Shown piece after piece: positions 47,723 through 59,161 of a stretch of 64,000 bases of DNA. Position numbers and translations under genes: made by a program. The notes beneath the pieces were generated by a model, which was not told the DNA's origin, searched no databases, and saw nothing but the letters and a program-made list of their open reading frames with translations. Numbering within the stretch: position 1 is the stretch's first letter; each line of letters starts with the position of its first letter. Origin of the DNA: Glebionis coronaria (lineage: Eukaryota > Streptophyta > Magnoliopsida > Asterales > Asteraceae); the NCBI GenBank assembly GCA_025667525.1, contig CM046879.1:390933039-390997038 (forward strand), written 5' to 3'.

Positions 47723-49264
47723 GCTGAACTAAATCAACAAACAAATCAAACCTGCAAAAGAAAAATCAAAAAGAAAAACACAAATATATGGATATTCTGT
47801 TTTTACCTTTTTTCTTTCTCAAACACCTTACACAAACTTTTTAAAACCTTAAACAAGTTTTAACAACACTCAAAATCCACAAATCAACAGTTCCTATCCA
47901 CTTTCACTTCAAAGAACTATGACTTATGAAATTTGACCCTATTTTGAAAATCTTTTTGAAAATTTGAATTACTCAAAACTTTCACCAATTAAATGTGGAA
48001 CTCAGCCTTTGCATTACTCACACCAAACTTTTTATAAAAGATAAAAGGATCAAACACCAACTTTATATTATAAAAAAGGAATTACAAAAGGATTTGCAAA
48101 AAGCTGGAACAACAGGGGATACCACACATTGGTCCTCCTTAAATAGACTAACTAGGAACATTCTAGGTCTATGAATAAAAAAATACATAACTTAAACCCT
48201 AATACTGGAAAATCCGATTTTGCCCCTTTGGAAAAGTCTTCAATTTGGTCAAAAGTGCTCCCATGTGAAATGCCAGTTGGAATCTTTGATCCTGGACGTT
48301 AAAAGAGCCTTGGGGACCAAGGGGAGTGATCCTGGGTGTTGGTTTGGTCGGGTGTGGGTTTTGGTGCGAAAGAGACGTTGCAGGGGAAGCTTGGGGAAGG
48401 GTCCACAATGCATGTGGAGATGTTTGGTGAGGTGGGAAAGGATTAGGGGACGGGTAATTATCATTCTGCACAAAATTAGGGCAAAGCCCTTTGTTTCATG
48501 GGAGATTTAATCTGGGAAGGATTTAGGGTTTATGGGTGATTAGCAAGTGTTTAATCTGTTTGGTTAATTTAAACATTTCAAATAAATGTTAATGGAGGGA
48601 AATAGGGTGGGGTTTGACTGAATCTTGACCTAGTTAAATAATAAACCGGGTTTGGGTAATGGACTGGGTTGGGTGGTGGGTATGGGTAGGGTATTTGGTA
48701 AATGGGTGGGTGAGGATGACGTGTCAGGGTCTGAGTGGGGGAAAGGGTTTGTGGGTTTGGCAGTTTTGATCCCCAATCTTTTTACTCTTCTTCACTTTGT
48801 ATTTAATGTCCATCAGTGCCCAAATAACAAGTGACAACTTTTGGCAAGTTGTCACTTTTGGCACAATTACTTCCAAAGCTTAATCCAAGGGCCTTTAATG
48901 TATATCTTTGATTCTTCAAGGCTGATCTTGTAAAATCTTCAAATAATAAGGACCATACTTGTACATTTGATATTTTGAGGGTCAAATGTGACAAGTTCTT
49001 CAAAGATGAGGGGCCATTTTTGCCAATTCTTCAAACTTGAGGGGTCTTTTTGCAAAATCCAAACTTGGGCCCGGTTCATTGTGCGACTTCGTTTCCCGTG
49101 TTCGTTTTTTATTGATTCTTGTGTTCTTTTGCCAATTCCTCAATATCCGTACCTAAAAATACACAAGTAACAAACACGAGCATATATTTGGTCTATTTTA
49201 TGATATTTTATGCAATTTAAGGCCGATTTCGACGATGAGACCATGTATAAATGCAGTCTCATCA

Positions 49265-50364
49265 ATGATCCTCATGCTCACCTTAAGAGATTCCTTTCTC
49301 CTTGCAATACCATTAAGCACAATGGAGTTCCACATGATGCTATTAAATTGATGTTAGTGTAATTTTCACTTGAGGGACAAGCTAAGCATTGGTTAGACAC
49401 CCAACCACCCGATAGTATCACCACATGGGATGGTTTCACCACTAAGTTTTTGAACAAGTTCTTTCCTCCATCTAAAACCATGGCCTTGAGGAACTTAATT
49501 ATAGGCTTTCAACAAAAACCTAGTCAATCCTTTAGTGATGCTTGGGAAGAGTATAGTGAGTTATTGAGGCGATGCCCTAACCATGGATTGGATGATGTTC
49601 ACCAAATCAATACCTTCTATGATGGCCTTAAACCTCATCACCAAGATTCACTCAATGCTTCCGCGGGAGGGAATATTCTTCTTAAATCCATGCAAGAGGC
49701 CTTGGACATCATTGAGACTAAAGCAATGGTTCAAACAAACAATCAATTTGAAGAAAGGGTTCATGTTATCCAAAACACCTCTCAAACACCTTGTGATAAC
49801 CAATTCCTTAAATATCACCAAGAGATCCTTCAACAAGTCAAACAAGGTCAACAAGAAATGACTCAAGAGATAGTTCAAGCCCTTAAGACCGCTTCATTGA
49901 ACAACTCTTCAAATAGTGTGAATGCCATTACTCTTTCTTGTGTAACTTGTGGAGGTCCCCATTCTTATGAACAATGTGATAAGGTGCAAGTTTATCAAGG
50001 GGAATGCTATGCTTACCAAGAGGAACATCATGAACACTTCAAGCCAAATATCAATCCAAATAACCTTTCTTACAAATCCCAAAACTACCTTACTCCACCG
50101 GGCTTTCCACCCCAACCACCCACCCAAATTCAACAAAATCCTCCTCAACTTTTACAAAGGAATCAAGGGCAAACACCACCTTACCAAGGAAATAACTACA
50201 AGACACCCAATCATTTTCAACCTCAAGGAAATAACTTCTATCCACCAAACCAAGGATTTAATGCACCACCTCCATCTTTTCCACAACAAGGTTTTTATCA
50301 AGGAAATGTGCAATTTAACCCTATGGATTTGGTGCTTCAAAAGTTTACTTCTTTTGAGAAATAA
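49265..50364 (+). pseudogene. Element 4 gag, C-terminal part with two in-frame stops
   Basis: Continues gag after the solo LTR (the TSD copy is 49265-49269). An in-frame TAA at 49360-49362 is followed by the gag core (EGQAKHWL, NKFFPPSKTMALRNLI, INTFYDGLKPHHQDSLNASAGG). A zinc knuckle CVTCGGPHSYEQC lies at about 49938-49976, and then a Gln/Asn/Pro-rich linker. A second in-frame TAA (50362-50364) comes before the next open stretch, which is in the same frame. Homologous to the element 2 gag. Confidence 0.88.
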
Positions 50365-52326
50365 TTGAAAGATAATCAAGAGGAGAATAACAAGAACTTT
50401 TCTCTTCTTCAAAACCAAATTATCTATAATCAAAGACCACAAGGGGCTTTACCTTCCAACACACAAACTAATCCAAGGGCAAATGTCAATGCTATTACAA
50501 CAAGAAGTGGAAAGTCAACAAAAGATCCTTCACCTCCTAAACCTACTATTGTTCAACCCACTTATGCTCCTACTTGTGACAAGCCTTCTACCTCTACTTC
50601 ACCTCCTCAAAATGCTCCCATTTCTCCAACTTCAACACCTACTCATGAAGCACTCAATAAGGAAAATCCTTCATCAACCACTCAACCACAACCAAAACCA
50701 AGTCTTCCTTATCCTTCAAGATTGAAAAAAGACAAGCTTAAGAACAAGGATGATATCCAAGTTTCTAACTTTTTGAGGATTTTCAAGCAACTTAACATAA
50801 ATATCTCCTTTGCGGAAGCCTTAGCCAATATGCCTAAGTTTGCTAAGATGATTAAGGACTTTCTTTCTAACAAGGAAAGATTCGTGGATTTACCTAATGC
50901 TTCCTTGAATGAAAATTGCTCCGCGGTTTTGCTTAAGAAGTTACCTACTAAGCTTGGAGATCCGGGGAGGTTTTTGATTCCCTGCAATTTCCTGGGGGTG
51001 GAAAATTATATGGCTTTAGCGGATTTAGGAGCAAGCATAAATCTCATGCCATTATCGGTTTGGAAGAAACTTTCACTTCCCGAGCTCACTCCTACTAAGA
51101 TGACTCTTAAATTGGCTAACCGTACTATAGCTTATCCGGTGGGAATTGCGGAGGATGTTTTTGTGGGGGTTGATAGATTTACCTTTCCCGCGGATTTTGT
51201 GGTGGTTGATTATGATATGGATCCTAGAGTGCCTTTGATTGTTGGTAGGCCATTTTTTAGAACGGGTCGTACTTTAATCGATGTGGCGGAAGGAGAACTT
51301 ACAATGCGGGTAGGAGATGAGAGAGTTGTGTTTAACATGGGGAAGTTGTCTAAAAAGTCTAATGAGCCCGAAGCGGTAAAACATATTGATGTTGTGCATG
51401 AGGAGGAAATACAAGATGATCTTCTTGATGAAGTTTGTGATGAGTACTTTTATGAAGCTTGCTCAAGTGGAGATTATGATTTACCGCATATTGAGACCAT
51501 TGCTTCCATTACTTCATTTTTGGATTTTCATGAACATCAAGAGCTAAACTTTAGTGACATTCCATATGACACTCCACTTTTCCACAATGATAATCATATT
51601 CATGAGGACTTTAGTGATGGAGAATCTTTTCTTTGTGATTCACCAACATATGATGACTATAGTGATGATGAGCTTTCTACTTGTGACTCTCCATTTGTTG
51701 ATGATCATTCTTCCTTTGGTTTTGAGGGATCGCCAATTTTTGATAGACCAATCTATGATGTTTATGGTGATGAGGCGGATTCTATAATGGATGAGAGTGA
51801 TGAGTTTTTAGCGGAGGATATATCTTTTGAGTACACTCTTGGTTATCTTGATGAGGAGGGGGACATACTCTATTTAGAATCTCTATTGAATGAAGATCTT
51901 TTACCTTTTTCCTTGCCCACCTCAACCTTTCAAAGTGATAAAGGAAAACATGTCATGATGGTTCCTTCCAAGAGCTTGTTGTTACCCATGCCTTCACAGC
52001 CTTTCTCTCACAATGTGATTTACAAAGGAGAATCCTCTAAGGCAACCAACACTTGTTGTTTTCCCATCAAGGAACGGATTTTTGATCCTGGCATAGAGCT
52101 TGCTAAACCATCTCAGTATCTTCCTGATGCAACAAAAGGAAAACTTGTGAAAGATTTGAGAGTTTTACCCTATCACCTTGTGAAGAACATATGGGCAACC
52201 ATTTTGGAGAACAACACCTCACTCTTTTCACCATTGCTTGGGAAGTTAGTTGTTGACTTGTGTTATAAGTGGGATGGTAATTATGTATTTGATCCTGGGG
52301 GATATTTATGGAGTTTTGATCATTGA
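50365..52326 (+). CDS. Element 4 gag tail, protease and unusual acidic C-terminal region (653 codons)
   Basis: Open frame from the codon after the TAA; its first residue is not a natural start. It begins with gag tail (NAITTRSGKS) and a Pro/Ser/Thr linker, then PYPSRLKKDKLK. The protease region matches element 2 pol, with ALAD220-LGASINLMP and PLIVGRPFF. From about residue 335 it diverges: where RT should follow there are some 180 residues rich in Asp, Glu, Ser, Phe and Tyr. A more ordinary globular-looking tail follows (DPGIELAKPSQYLP, LVVDLCYKWDGNYVFDPGG) and the ORF stops. No RT, RNase H or integrase motif. The tail may be a structural extension of gag; its function is unknown. Confidence 0.85.
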   Translation: MKDNQEENNKNFSLLQNQIIYNQRPQGALPSNTQTNPRANVNAITTRSGKSTKDPSPPKPTIVQPTYAPTCDKPSTSTSPPQNAPISPTSTPTHEALNKENPSSTTQPQPKPSLPYPSRLKKDKLKNKDDIQVSNFLRIFKQLNINISFAEALANMPKFAKMIKDFLSNKERFVDLPNASLNENCSAVLLKKLPTKLGDPGRFLIPCNFLGVENYMALADLGASINLMPLSVWKKLSLPELTPTKMTLKLANRTIAYPVGIAEDVFVGVDRFTFPADFVVVDYDMDPRVPLIVGRPFFRTGRTLIDVAEGELTMRVGDERVVFNMGKLSKKSNEPEAVKHIDVVHEEEIQDDLLDEVCDEYFYEACSSGDYDLPHIETIASITSFLDFHEHQELNFSDIPYDTPLFHNDNHIHEDFSDGESFLCDSPTYDDYSDDELSTCDSPFVDDHSSFGFEGSPIFDRPIYDVYGDEADSIMDESDEFLAEDISFEYTLGYLDEEGDILYLESLLNEDLLPFSLPTSTFQSDKGKHVMMVPSKSLLLPMPSQPFSHNVIYKGESSKATNTCCFPIKERIFDPGIELAKPSQYLPDATKGKLVKDLRVLPYHLVKNIWATILENNTSLFSPLLGKLVVDLCYKWDGNYVFDPGGYLWSFDH

Positions 52327-53640
52327 AAACTTGTTTTACCTTATCATGGAGACTTTTCTTAAAAAAGGGCAAAACTTTTCTTCTCCATGATAGGTATTAG
52401 ACACTTTTAAAGTGTGGGACGAGTCGAGCTAGAGACTCATTAACTCAAGCATCGTATAACTAGGTTTAGAGTGTGGTAGGTTAGAAATAAAGGGTTTGAC
52501 TTAGAGATAAGTGTAGGGGAGACCTTCTTTTGTCTTCATGATTGTTTGTAGGGTTGCTCACTCATTTCATGCTTTGGAGCTTATGAAGGAGGCCCTTGTA
52601 TCCGGTTCACTTTGTTACTATAGTGATTTTTCATTGACACTTTGTGCTTATACATGATTTCACTAATAGTTGTCCTTTCCTTAACTTGGGTTAAGCAAAG
52701 TCTATTCATTGTCATAAGTGTAGGGGAAGTTTTATACTTCCATGCTCTTAAACATTGAGGACAATGTTTAGCTTAAGTGTAGGGGGTCTTCTATCGAAGT
52801 GACCTTACCTAGAACTTGTCATTGTCTTTTATGATAACATGGAAAAATGGATTTTCAACATTTTTCAAATTTTTGATCTACTTTGGCCACCAAAAATATG
52901 CATTCATAATTTTTGCATCTATCATTTTTCATTTGCATATCACATCTGCATTGTATATATTTCTTCTTTTATTTTGCATCAAAATATATAAAAAGGAAAA
53001 AAAATAAAATAAAACATGGTTTAACAAGTTTAGACTTCTTTGACATATTAGGCCCGCCATGGATATTTTGACTCAACCCGAGTTTGCTTATCTTAGCATT
53101 CTCTAGTTAGTATCCTTAACCATGTAGTCCTTCATTGGTCTATTAGGCTAAGCATCCACCAATTTCATTATTTGAGATTTTAAATTTGTGGAGAATGGGA
53201 AATGATAGAGTTGAAGCAAGTATAAAAGGGCTAGATAAACTTCATGATAATTACTTGTGATTAAACCCTTCTCTTCTTTGCCTCTATTTTCTTCGCATGT
53301 ATATAATTGTTAATAAATAATCAAGAACGGTTTTAATTGATTTGTAATTTCTTATGCATTTTTTTCTAATCATTCATGGTTGATATAAGTACGTGTTAAG
53401 ATTCTAAGTTAGAACGTTTTATGTGTACTAGACTTATGTCATGCTCAATATTTATCGGGTGTTTTTCCTTTTATTCTTTTCAAGTTTCTTAGTGAGGAAT
53501 AAAGAAAAATAAGAGCGGCTTATAAAAAAATGAGTGGCTAGAAAAAGAAAAAAAAAGAAAAAGAAAAAGAAAAGAAAAAATATAATAATACAAGACTCCC
53601 AAGAGAGGCAGTGTGGTGTTAATTATAGTGACTATTGAGT

Positions 53641-53715
53641 TCCAATATTACCTTGACGGGTTGCGGGGACTCAATAGATTGCTCCAATCCAATATTACCT
53701 TGACGGGTTGCGGGG
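53641..53715. repeat. 28-bp direct repeat in element 4 tail
   Basis: The segment tccaatattaccttgacggg plus ttgcgggg occurs at 53641-53668 and 53688-53715 with no mismatch. It is CG-richer than its surroundings. Confidence 0.85.
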
Positions 53716-54381
53716 TTGAAGATCCAAAGTCTCAAAAAGATGGCGGATGTAAATTATTGCGTGAGTTTTATTTTCTTTCCTTAGCGAGTGTGTAGCTAAT
53801 TATGAACGCAGGACATGAGGATTTTACACATAAGGCGAATGACTTATTATTCTTGAAACGGACTTGTATTAATTGTGAGCGGTTTTTCAAGTAATGGATG
53901 AGAGGATTACTTAGGATTAAAATTGTGCTTCCTTATTTTTGGATTTTACACTTCTTATACTTCACACTTGAATAAATGACAAATTTGCCTTCAAGCAATT
54001 TGCTCAAATAATAACCGGTTCCACATTTAATTGTCATAAATAAGTTGATGCACTTTTTACTTGTGAATACAATGATTCCATTTTTAAGCTTGGTATGGGG
54101 AAAGTGAAACTTGAGGGTGATAAATGTCCATGGTACCCAAGCCCTAATCAAAGCCATTGAATTCTTTATGAGTTATTTCCATCAAAACCATTTCAAGAAA
54201 AATCAAAAAGAAATAGATAGAATTGTATTTTGTTCATTGCATTGTTTAAAGTCAAAATCATGCATCATGTAGTTTAGAGTAGTGTAGATGCATTCCATAT
54301 GGCCAAGGTGGATTAATTATGAGGAGAATGTAAATTTGTGCTTTAAAATATATAGAATTGCATGAGGACATGACAATGTTT

Positions 54382-54395
54382 AAGTGTAGGGGATT
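54382..54395 (+). promoter_or_regulatory. Polypurine tract of element 4
   Basis: AAGTGTAGGGGATT abuts the 3' LTR. It is preceded by gaggacatgacaatgttt, an imperfect copy of the hairpin seen at 52753. Confidence 0.8.
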
Positions 54396-57300
54396 TGATA
54401 TGAGCTAAAACTCATATCAATTTATCAACAAATAACCCTAAAACATGAAGCAAAATACCAATTTATCTTGTAAAAACAGTATTATGTGGTATGTTTGTGT
54501 TTGTGTATACTTGTGTAGGTAAAAGGATGCATTTTCAAGCAAACAAGGAATAGTCAAGCTTAATTCGATGAAAAAGACAAAGAAGGATCAAAAGTGACAA
54601 GACTTTAAAGTACAAGGACCTATCTTGACAATCTACCAAAGTTGAAGGACCAAAGTGTAAATATTGTAAAAGTCAAGATCATAGTCAAATTTGGTCAACT
54701 CTCAAGTCAACTCAGTCAAAGGACCAATTTTGTTCAAGAATGAAAGTTGAAGGACCAAATATGCCAAAGAAATGAAGCTGCTAGCCTTTAAATGCAATCT
54801 GCCAAAGTCAAGGGGTGATTTCTTCCTATTTTGGAAAGTTATACTAGTTCAATCCATGTGACAAGTTTTGGACCAATGAGAAGCCAAAGATACAAGCACA
54901 CGGATTGCCACATAACAGCATTTAATATCCACTAGGAGCCGTCTTCATTTATTAACGAATCACAACAGTGTGATCCGTGTGCTTCCATTTCAACCATTCA
55001 AAGCTTGACACGTGGCATCTTCAAATAACCAAAATTTGCCAGGAACAATTTGAAGCTAGAGTGGATTTCATGGAAAGTTATAAACATCAAAGTTGCTTAT
55101 TTTTGAGAGACGAATCCATTGGTCATGGTCAATTAACATCAAATCAACTCAATCAAGAAACCCCAATTCATGTTCATACCTGCAAAATGAGGAGCAGAAT
55201 TTCGACACGTGGAGACCTGGGATTGGTCCCAACACGTCACCAACCCCAACAAATCTCCTTCTCAAGTCTATAAATAGCCTGCTAGGTTTTCATTTCTAGT
55301 GAGTAGTTGTAAGTGTGAAAAACACACACTTTTACTTTTCCTCTCATCATTTTCCCTTTTTAGCTAAACTACTCAAGAGTTTGACACACTCTTGAGTTAG
55401 TTAGTTAGTTAGTTACCTTCTCAACAACTTTATAACAAATTTCTATCAATAAAATTCAAATTCTACTTTTCCCGCCAATACTTCTCATCATCCTTACTGT
55501 TCATTCCTTGCATCTTGGATACTTTTTGTTGCTGAATTGAGTTTGTTATGATCATTCATTGATCATAACTGATTTTGAAGGAAGATAGTAGTTGTTTGAT
55601 TGGTTTCAGTTCAAGTCTTAGCTTTTGTGATGAATTCAGACCATGTTGATGATTCTTGTTGATGTGTAGCTGAATTGTTGATTGTAGATGAGTGAATCTA
55701 GTGCTAAGGTGGTGGTTAGCACTAGAATAGAGAGTACAGCACTCCTCTACTGCTCAAAGGTTCCTTCACAAGGTGCTTAAGTTTCTGATTTTTGGTTCCA
55801 CTCAAATTGTCAATTGTATGCTAATTTCCTAGCTTAAATCTTTATGAATGCATGATAAAACCTGTTAAGCTTAGTTTTGATCTGATTCTGGTTAGTTTGT
55901 AGCTTAAGAGTTGCTTTTCTACTTATTAATTTGTTATAGTATCTTAGCTTCTTGCTTAATTCAGTCATTTTTAGCTTTGCTGCCTTATTTGAGTTCTAGT
56001 TGTTTTCAATACTTGCATTTAGCTCTCTTACATCTTATTTTGGTTATTGAGTTTGGTTTGCTATAGGTCTTCATTCAGTTCAAGCTTAAACTCAATAAGT
56101 CTTTACAAAATTTCCTTAAAGTTTAGTTAATGAGTGTTTGGCTTTAACTGGTATTTGATTTTCAAGTGTTGGTTTTTGGCAAGTAAATGTTCATTTCCAG
56201 TCATAAGGTGATAACAAAGTAGTTTTGAACCATTTTCAAGTCAAGAATAGGGTCAAAAAGGCAATTGGCAACATAAAGGTTTGGGTCATATTTCAGTCAG
56301 TTTGCTTATAAAAAGTTGTCAAATTCATTTGGCTGGCATTTACTGGATTCTTGATGAAAGTTAACCAAATAAGCTCTCATTTCTAGTTTAATATATGAAG
56401 TTTCATATTCTATAAGCATTTGATACAGTATTCATTAAGCAAAGAGAAATAAGCAAAAATCTGAACACATAAGCAAAGTGAAGTTTTTGTAAATGAAAAC
56501 TGATTTTTCAAATCTCTTAATCCACTTCACAAACCTGGCAATTTTATTTCACAATTTCACTTAGTAGGTGTTGTTGGTTGATTTTTGAGAATTTCAGCTT
56601 TTTGGAAAAAATCTTGGTCAACGCTTGGTCAACATAAGCCAAATTCAGCTTAATTCAATTTCCAGGCTTATTTCTTGATGAATTTTGATAAGACTTGATT
56701 TCCCGTTCATGTTTTGAGCTCTTTAATCAGTTTCAGTACAAAAAACTAATTGTGCATGTCTAGATTCTTGTAGGGCTTATTAAGTGCTTATTGGGAAGTG
56801 CTTATTTGCTTATTAGACACTTTCAGCCAAATTCTTCTTACAGACCTAGCTTAATTTCAATTCTGAGCATTTTGCAATTTGTTTGATTGATTTTGGTTGA
56901 GTAATAAGCTCAAACGAGCTTATTTGTTCCTTAAACCCGTTTTTGCTTAAAATCTTTTCAATATTGCACTTTAGTCCCTGGTGAATTAAAATGTTTTCAA
57001 ACCTGGCTAAACTCACACCTTTTTAGGGTTTGCACTAAACAAGTCCTTTAAGTTTGATTTTTGTTAAAATTCAGTTAGTAGTTTTGGAATTTGTTACAAT
57101 TTGGTTAGTTTGTTACATAGTTTACATATTTGATCCTTTTGGTTAACTGTTTTGACAATTTTAGTCTTTATACTTGTTAGATTCACATTTTAAGCATTTA
57201 CTTTTCATAGAATTTACATTTTCAGTCCTTTTAGTTGTAAAATTTACATTTTGAATTTACTTGAATAAAAACGTGGTATTTGCACGATGTTTTACATATA

Positions 57301-57457
57301 AGTAGATAATATTTTTCAGTTTTGTAAGGCTTGTTTGAATTAGCAAATAGAATATCCAAAAAAATATTAACAACCAAAAACAGTTAAAAACCCGATATTG
57401 TTAGGACTTTCAGTTAGCAAGAACTGAGAAAAACGAACTGCATTATACACAATTTCA
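54396..57457 (+). repeat. 3' LTR of element 4 (3062 bp)
   Basis: Same content as 41326-44390, including the terminal 9-bp hairpin (54396-54419), TATAAATAG (55269-55277) and AATAAA (55448-55453). Followed by the TSD atcat. Confidence 0.96.
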
Positions 57458-57462
57458 ATCAT
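57458..57462. repeat. Target site duplication of element 4, right copy (atcat)
   Basis: Matches 41321-41325. Backbone resumes at 57463. Confidence 0.9.
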
Positions 57463-57574
57463 TTTAGGTGAATAATGAATTTAGGTAACCTAGTTTAGGA
57501 AATATGCAGGTTTTTGTAAAGAATCATGCAAAGTTTACACAGATTAAAGAAAATAGTGTAAAGCAAAAGATTCT

Positions 57575-57670
57575 GTCGGACACAGTGACGGCGGTTCCTT
57601 ATCTAGGACCGGCGGTTCCTTATCGATAAGGATCCGCGGGTCGATATGGAACCGCGACCAGACGTCTTTC
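57575..57670. repeat. Hairpin site 2 (F-F-R-R motif array)
   Basis: Forward GCGGTTCCTTATC at 57591 and 57612; reversed GATAAGGATCCGC at 57625-57637 and GATATGGAACCGC at 57643-57655. Forward copies are 21 bp apart; the central pair is back to back. Lies downstream of ORF1 in minus-strand order. Confidence 0.88.
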
Positions 57671-57946
57671 AAAAGTTTCACATCCCAAATTTTGGTTAAC
57701 CCGGATTTTTACCAATGGATTCACAAGCCAAAGTTAACTACTGATCAAAATCTAAGAAGCTAACTATCAAAAGGCATGCACAAAGCTATGTAAATCACAA
57801 ACATGAAGACATAAGCAACTTTTAGGATTAAAATAAATAACAATTCAAACATTTAGCATAAGTCAATACACAACCAAACCAAAGTAATAATAAGCAAATG
57901 TTTAAAGCATCACGAGACAAGTAAACTTTGACATAAATCAAAGTCT

Positions 57947-59161
57947 TCACCTCCGTTTCTTGCCTAATCCCTTGATCATTTTTCCCAAGTACTTGATTCC
58001 CTTTCTTGACTCAATCCGGTGTTCATGCAAATCACCTTGGGTTCGAAGATTTTGACGGTAAAGTTCCTCTAAATTGAGATTATTAGGAACTTCACTAGAG
58101 GAATGGTGAGGAGGGGAAGCAATGTCATCTAAACCATCCACGAATGAGTTTGTGGAGTGGTGAGAAGAGCTCGAAGAGTCAATGGGATCACTTGTGCCAA
58201 TGCCATCACCATCACTTGTTGGCATGTCCATGTCCTCATTATTGAACTCTTGTTGGTCGGATTTATGATCACATCTTGTCTTTCTCTTATATACCTCTTG
58301 AATAGGTAGCATGACCCGTTTGACCGGTTGAAACTAAGAAAGATCAAGATTTGGAAAATCACGACCAACCCTTTTAAAGAGGCGAGTGAGAAGCATTGCG
58401 TAAGGGAGGTTTGTTTTAGGCTTGTGAATAGCATAATTGATCCGTTGAGCGATAAAATATGCCAAATTATAATTGGTGTTGGTAAAGATGCAATATAACA
58501 TATGCACTAAACACGCCGGAACATGATCCCGGTTTCCACAAAGACAAAACACATTTTCCCTAAGGATATTGGTCCATTGGACCATATTATCATTAAGGTC
58601 GCTTAAGAGAACCTCATGACGTTTCACCGAACGTACCTTAGTATGAAGGCTTCTCTTAACGGGTCGATTACGCTTTTTGAAGACAATGTCGACAATGAAG
58701 TCAAGATCAATTTCCTCATGATCATTTGGAGGACAATTGTAGGATTCAAGGAGAGCACTAAGCTTCCATTTATCCGTGAAGCGACAAGTGCTTACAAATG
58801 GGACATCAAGAATTTGACCAAAAACTTCGAGAGAGTATTGAATGAGTTGATCTTTCAAGATGAACCTAACAAATATTCCATCGTTGTTTTCAATGACGGA
58901 GTATGTGCTAAAGAACTCCAATAGGAATCGAGGATAGATGTCTTCCTTAATGTTCAACAAACAATCAAATCCAATGTTTTCAAACATGGACTTGATGTAG
59001 ACATAATCCTTGATATCCTTTTGGACAACTCTACCCTCATGAAAGCAACGAGATTGAAGAGAGGAAAAAGTATGGGCAAGGTGAGTTGAGTGACAAAAGT
59101 CGGATAGGTTTGGCATATACTGTTTGGTGAGTTGATGATCCTTTTGGTATTGTGAAGGCAT
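57947..59161 (-). pseudogene. Backbone ORF1: retrotransposon-associated plant protein (Athila ORF / putative plant transposon type), one in-frame stop
   Basis: ATG 59161 opens a 275-aa frame that ends at TAG 58331-58333 and continues in the same frame to 57947, about 403 residues in all. The first part (VVQKDIKDYVYIKSMFENIGFD, YPRFLLEFFSTY, FILKDQLIQYSLEVFGQIL, VPFVSTCRFTDKW) resembles a family common in plant Ty3/gypsy elements, annotated in databases as putative plant transposon protein or Athila ORF-1. I recall this from its style and could not search. The second part is basic (YKRKTRCD), Ser/Asp-rich, and ends in a Lys/Arg helix (GKMIKGLGKKRR). Hairpin sites flank it on both sides. The TAG may be a lesion or a readthrough codon. 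Confidence 0.65.

Larger units (their letters stand above)
45477..49264 (-). mobile_element. Solo LTR of an Athila-type element (3788 bp)
   Basis: Starts (plus strand) TGATAATTG and ends GTCTCATCA, flanked by atgat. It aligns along its length with the LTR of element 2 at a clearly diverged level: the same TTTAGGAAAA start region, the same A/T-rich block, the tRNA-like unit, the ACCAAC-GTTGGT hairpin, and the same end (CATGTATAAATGC). It belongs to a related but distinct family. No internal sequence is present, so it arose by recombination between the two LTRs of a full element. In element sense it is minus strand. Confidence 0.93.
52327..54395 (+). other. Non-coding tail of element 4 with repeated PPT-like motifs
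   Basis: About 2 kb with no ORF beyond about 75 codons. AAGTGTRGGG occurs at 52410, 52509, 52716, 52775 and 54382, the last being the real PPT. A CATTG-agga-CAATG hairpin is at 52753-52766. A purine-only A/G tract lies at about 53537-53580, and a 28-bp direct repeat starts at 53641 and 53688 (period 47). Confidence 0.8.
41326..57457 (+). mobile_element. Element 4: Athila-derived element with gag and protease but no RT or integrase
   Basis: Plus-strand element with TSD atcat, 3.06 kb LTRs and an Asp-type PBS. It has gag (split by a solo LTR), a protease, a long acidic region, a 2 kb non-coding tail and a PPT. No RT, RNase H or integrase sequence follows the protease, so it could only have moved in trans. 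The LTRs differ by about 46 substitutions and a few indels (about 1.5%, hand count). Two in-frame stops and the solo LTR now also break gag. Confidence 0.93.

Noticed and set aside
58616..58924. 102-codon plus-strand ORF
   Set aside because: It is a shadow of ORF1 on the opposite strand and has no independent support.
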